Assembly (NCBI GenBank): GCA_963808125.1
Contig: CAWEEP010000016.1
Span: forward strand, 1-15,817
Origin: CAWEEP01 sp963808125
Lineage (GTDB): Bacteria; Chloroflexota; Dormibacteria; Aeolococcales; Aeolococcaceae
Length of the DNA: 15,817 bases
Reading direction: 5' to 3'
Shown piece by piece: positions 15,480 to 15,817 of the stretch (position 1 is the first letter of the stretch; each line of letters opens with the position of its first letter). Under the pieces are notes generated by a model. It was not told where the DNA came from. It was given only the letters and a program-made list of their open reading frames with translations, and did not search any database. Made by a program: the position numbers and the translations under genes.

Positions 15480-15817
15480 TGGGGAGTCTGTGCGGGGAGG
15501 GCTGGAGCCCATTGTGGCAGAGCGGGAACCGGGGGCGGCAGGACCGTCGTTGAGGGCGGAGGCAGCTGCTCGACCTCCCCCTTGCCGCTCCCCGGGCCGA
15601 GCACACGCTGGAAGATGAACTGCAGGCCGAAGGGGACGCAGATGGCGAGAACTCCGGTGAGGAAGGTGGTGGCGTTGGGGAGGGTGCGCTCGTCGGAGAG
15701 ACCCAGGTAGCAGAAGAGGGCCGTGACGAAGCTGACGGCGATGATCACCGCCATGCCGGCGATGAGCGCCACGTCCTGGTTGCCCTCAGGAAGCAGGGGA
15801 TGTTCGCGGAAACGCCG
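15467..15817 (-). CDS. Membrane protein with proline-rich tail, 5' end beyond the window
   Basis: The frame stays open from the stop at 15467 to the right edge of the window, giving at least 117 residues; a GTG at 15772 is a possible internal start but nothing favours it. Two membrane segments are visible (VALIAGMAVIIAVSFVTALF and TTFLTGVLAICVPFGLQFIF), joined by a short loop, CYLGLSDERTLPNA. The C-terminal tail is rich in proline (LPPPSTTVLPPPVPALPQ) and ends in QRRR. No family is recognised. It is on the same strand as the DUF4389 gene, 135 nt upstream of it, and could share a transcript. Confidence 0.6.
   Translation of the reverse strand, partial: RRFREHPLLPEGNQDVALIAGMAVIIAVSFVTALFCYLGLSDERTLPNATTFLTGVLAICVPFGLQFIFQRVLGPGSGKGEVEQLPPPSTTVLPPPVPALPQWAPALPAQTPQRRR

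Overview
The window is a high-GC bacterial chromosome segment made of housekeeping genes. The mix is a PHP-active DnaE, GatCAB, a TrmA/RlmD-type methyltransferase, DnaK, Pcm and YbjQ, and several genes have a -10-like hexamer only 6-7 nt before the start codon (leaderless style). This fits Actinomycetota or another high-GC Terrabacteria lineage such as Dormibacterota or Chloroflexota; the phylum is inference. I see no phage, transposon, CRISPR, rRNA or tRNA, and no gene cluster that looks like a new biological system.

Layout. 47-611 (+): a two-repeat YggT membrane protein, convergent with dnaE (655-4269, -), with an inverted repeat between them. A small lipoprotein (4359-4838, +) diverges from dnaE and converges on a minus-strand operon running right to left: GNAT acetyltransferase (9917-9366), gatC (9365-9078), gatA (9081-7602), gatB (7605-6118) and a RlmD-like uracil methyltransferase (6137-4848). 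All junctions inside this operon overlap or abut. From 10096 the plus strand carries a helical protein of unknown function, YbjQ, a small single-span membrane protein, pcm and dnaK, then about 600 bp without a convincing gene, then a HIT-family protein. The right end has two minus-strand membrane proteins: a DUF4389 type and a partial unknown gene cut by the window edge.

The most striking property is technical. Five otherwise well-conserved genes (yggT, gatA, pcm, dnaK, HIT) are broken by about 20 single-base indels, 13 of them within about 1.2 kb of dnaK. Correcting them restores full-length, conserved proteins with the expected residues. Insertions outnumber deletions about 15 to 5, and each gene's length closes to a multiple of three (the end of the HIT gene excepted). 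I read this as consensus error in the assembly, probably from low-coverage long reads, not gene decay. Everything between about 11.55 and 14.9 kb should be treated as unreliable at single-base level, including the apparently empty stretch after dnaK.

Functionally the genes cover replication (DnaE), tRNA-dependent amide aminoacylation (GatCAB), RNA modification (RlmD-like), protein folding and repair (DnaK, Pcm), and envelope proteins of poorly known function (YggT, lipoprotein, DUF4389, small membrane proteins).
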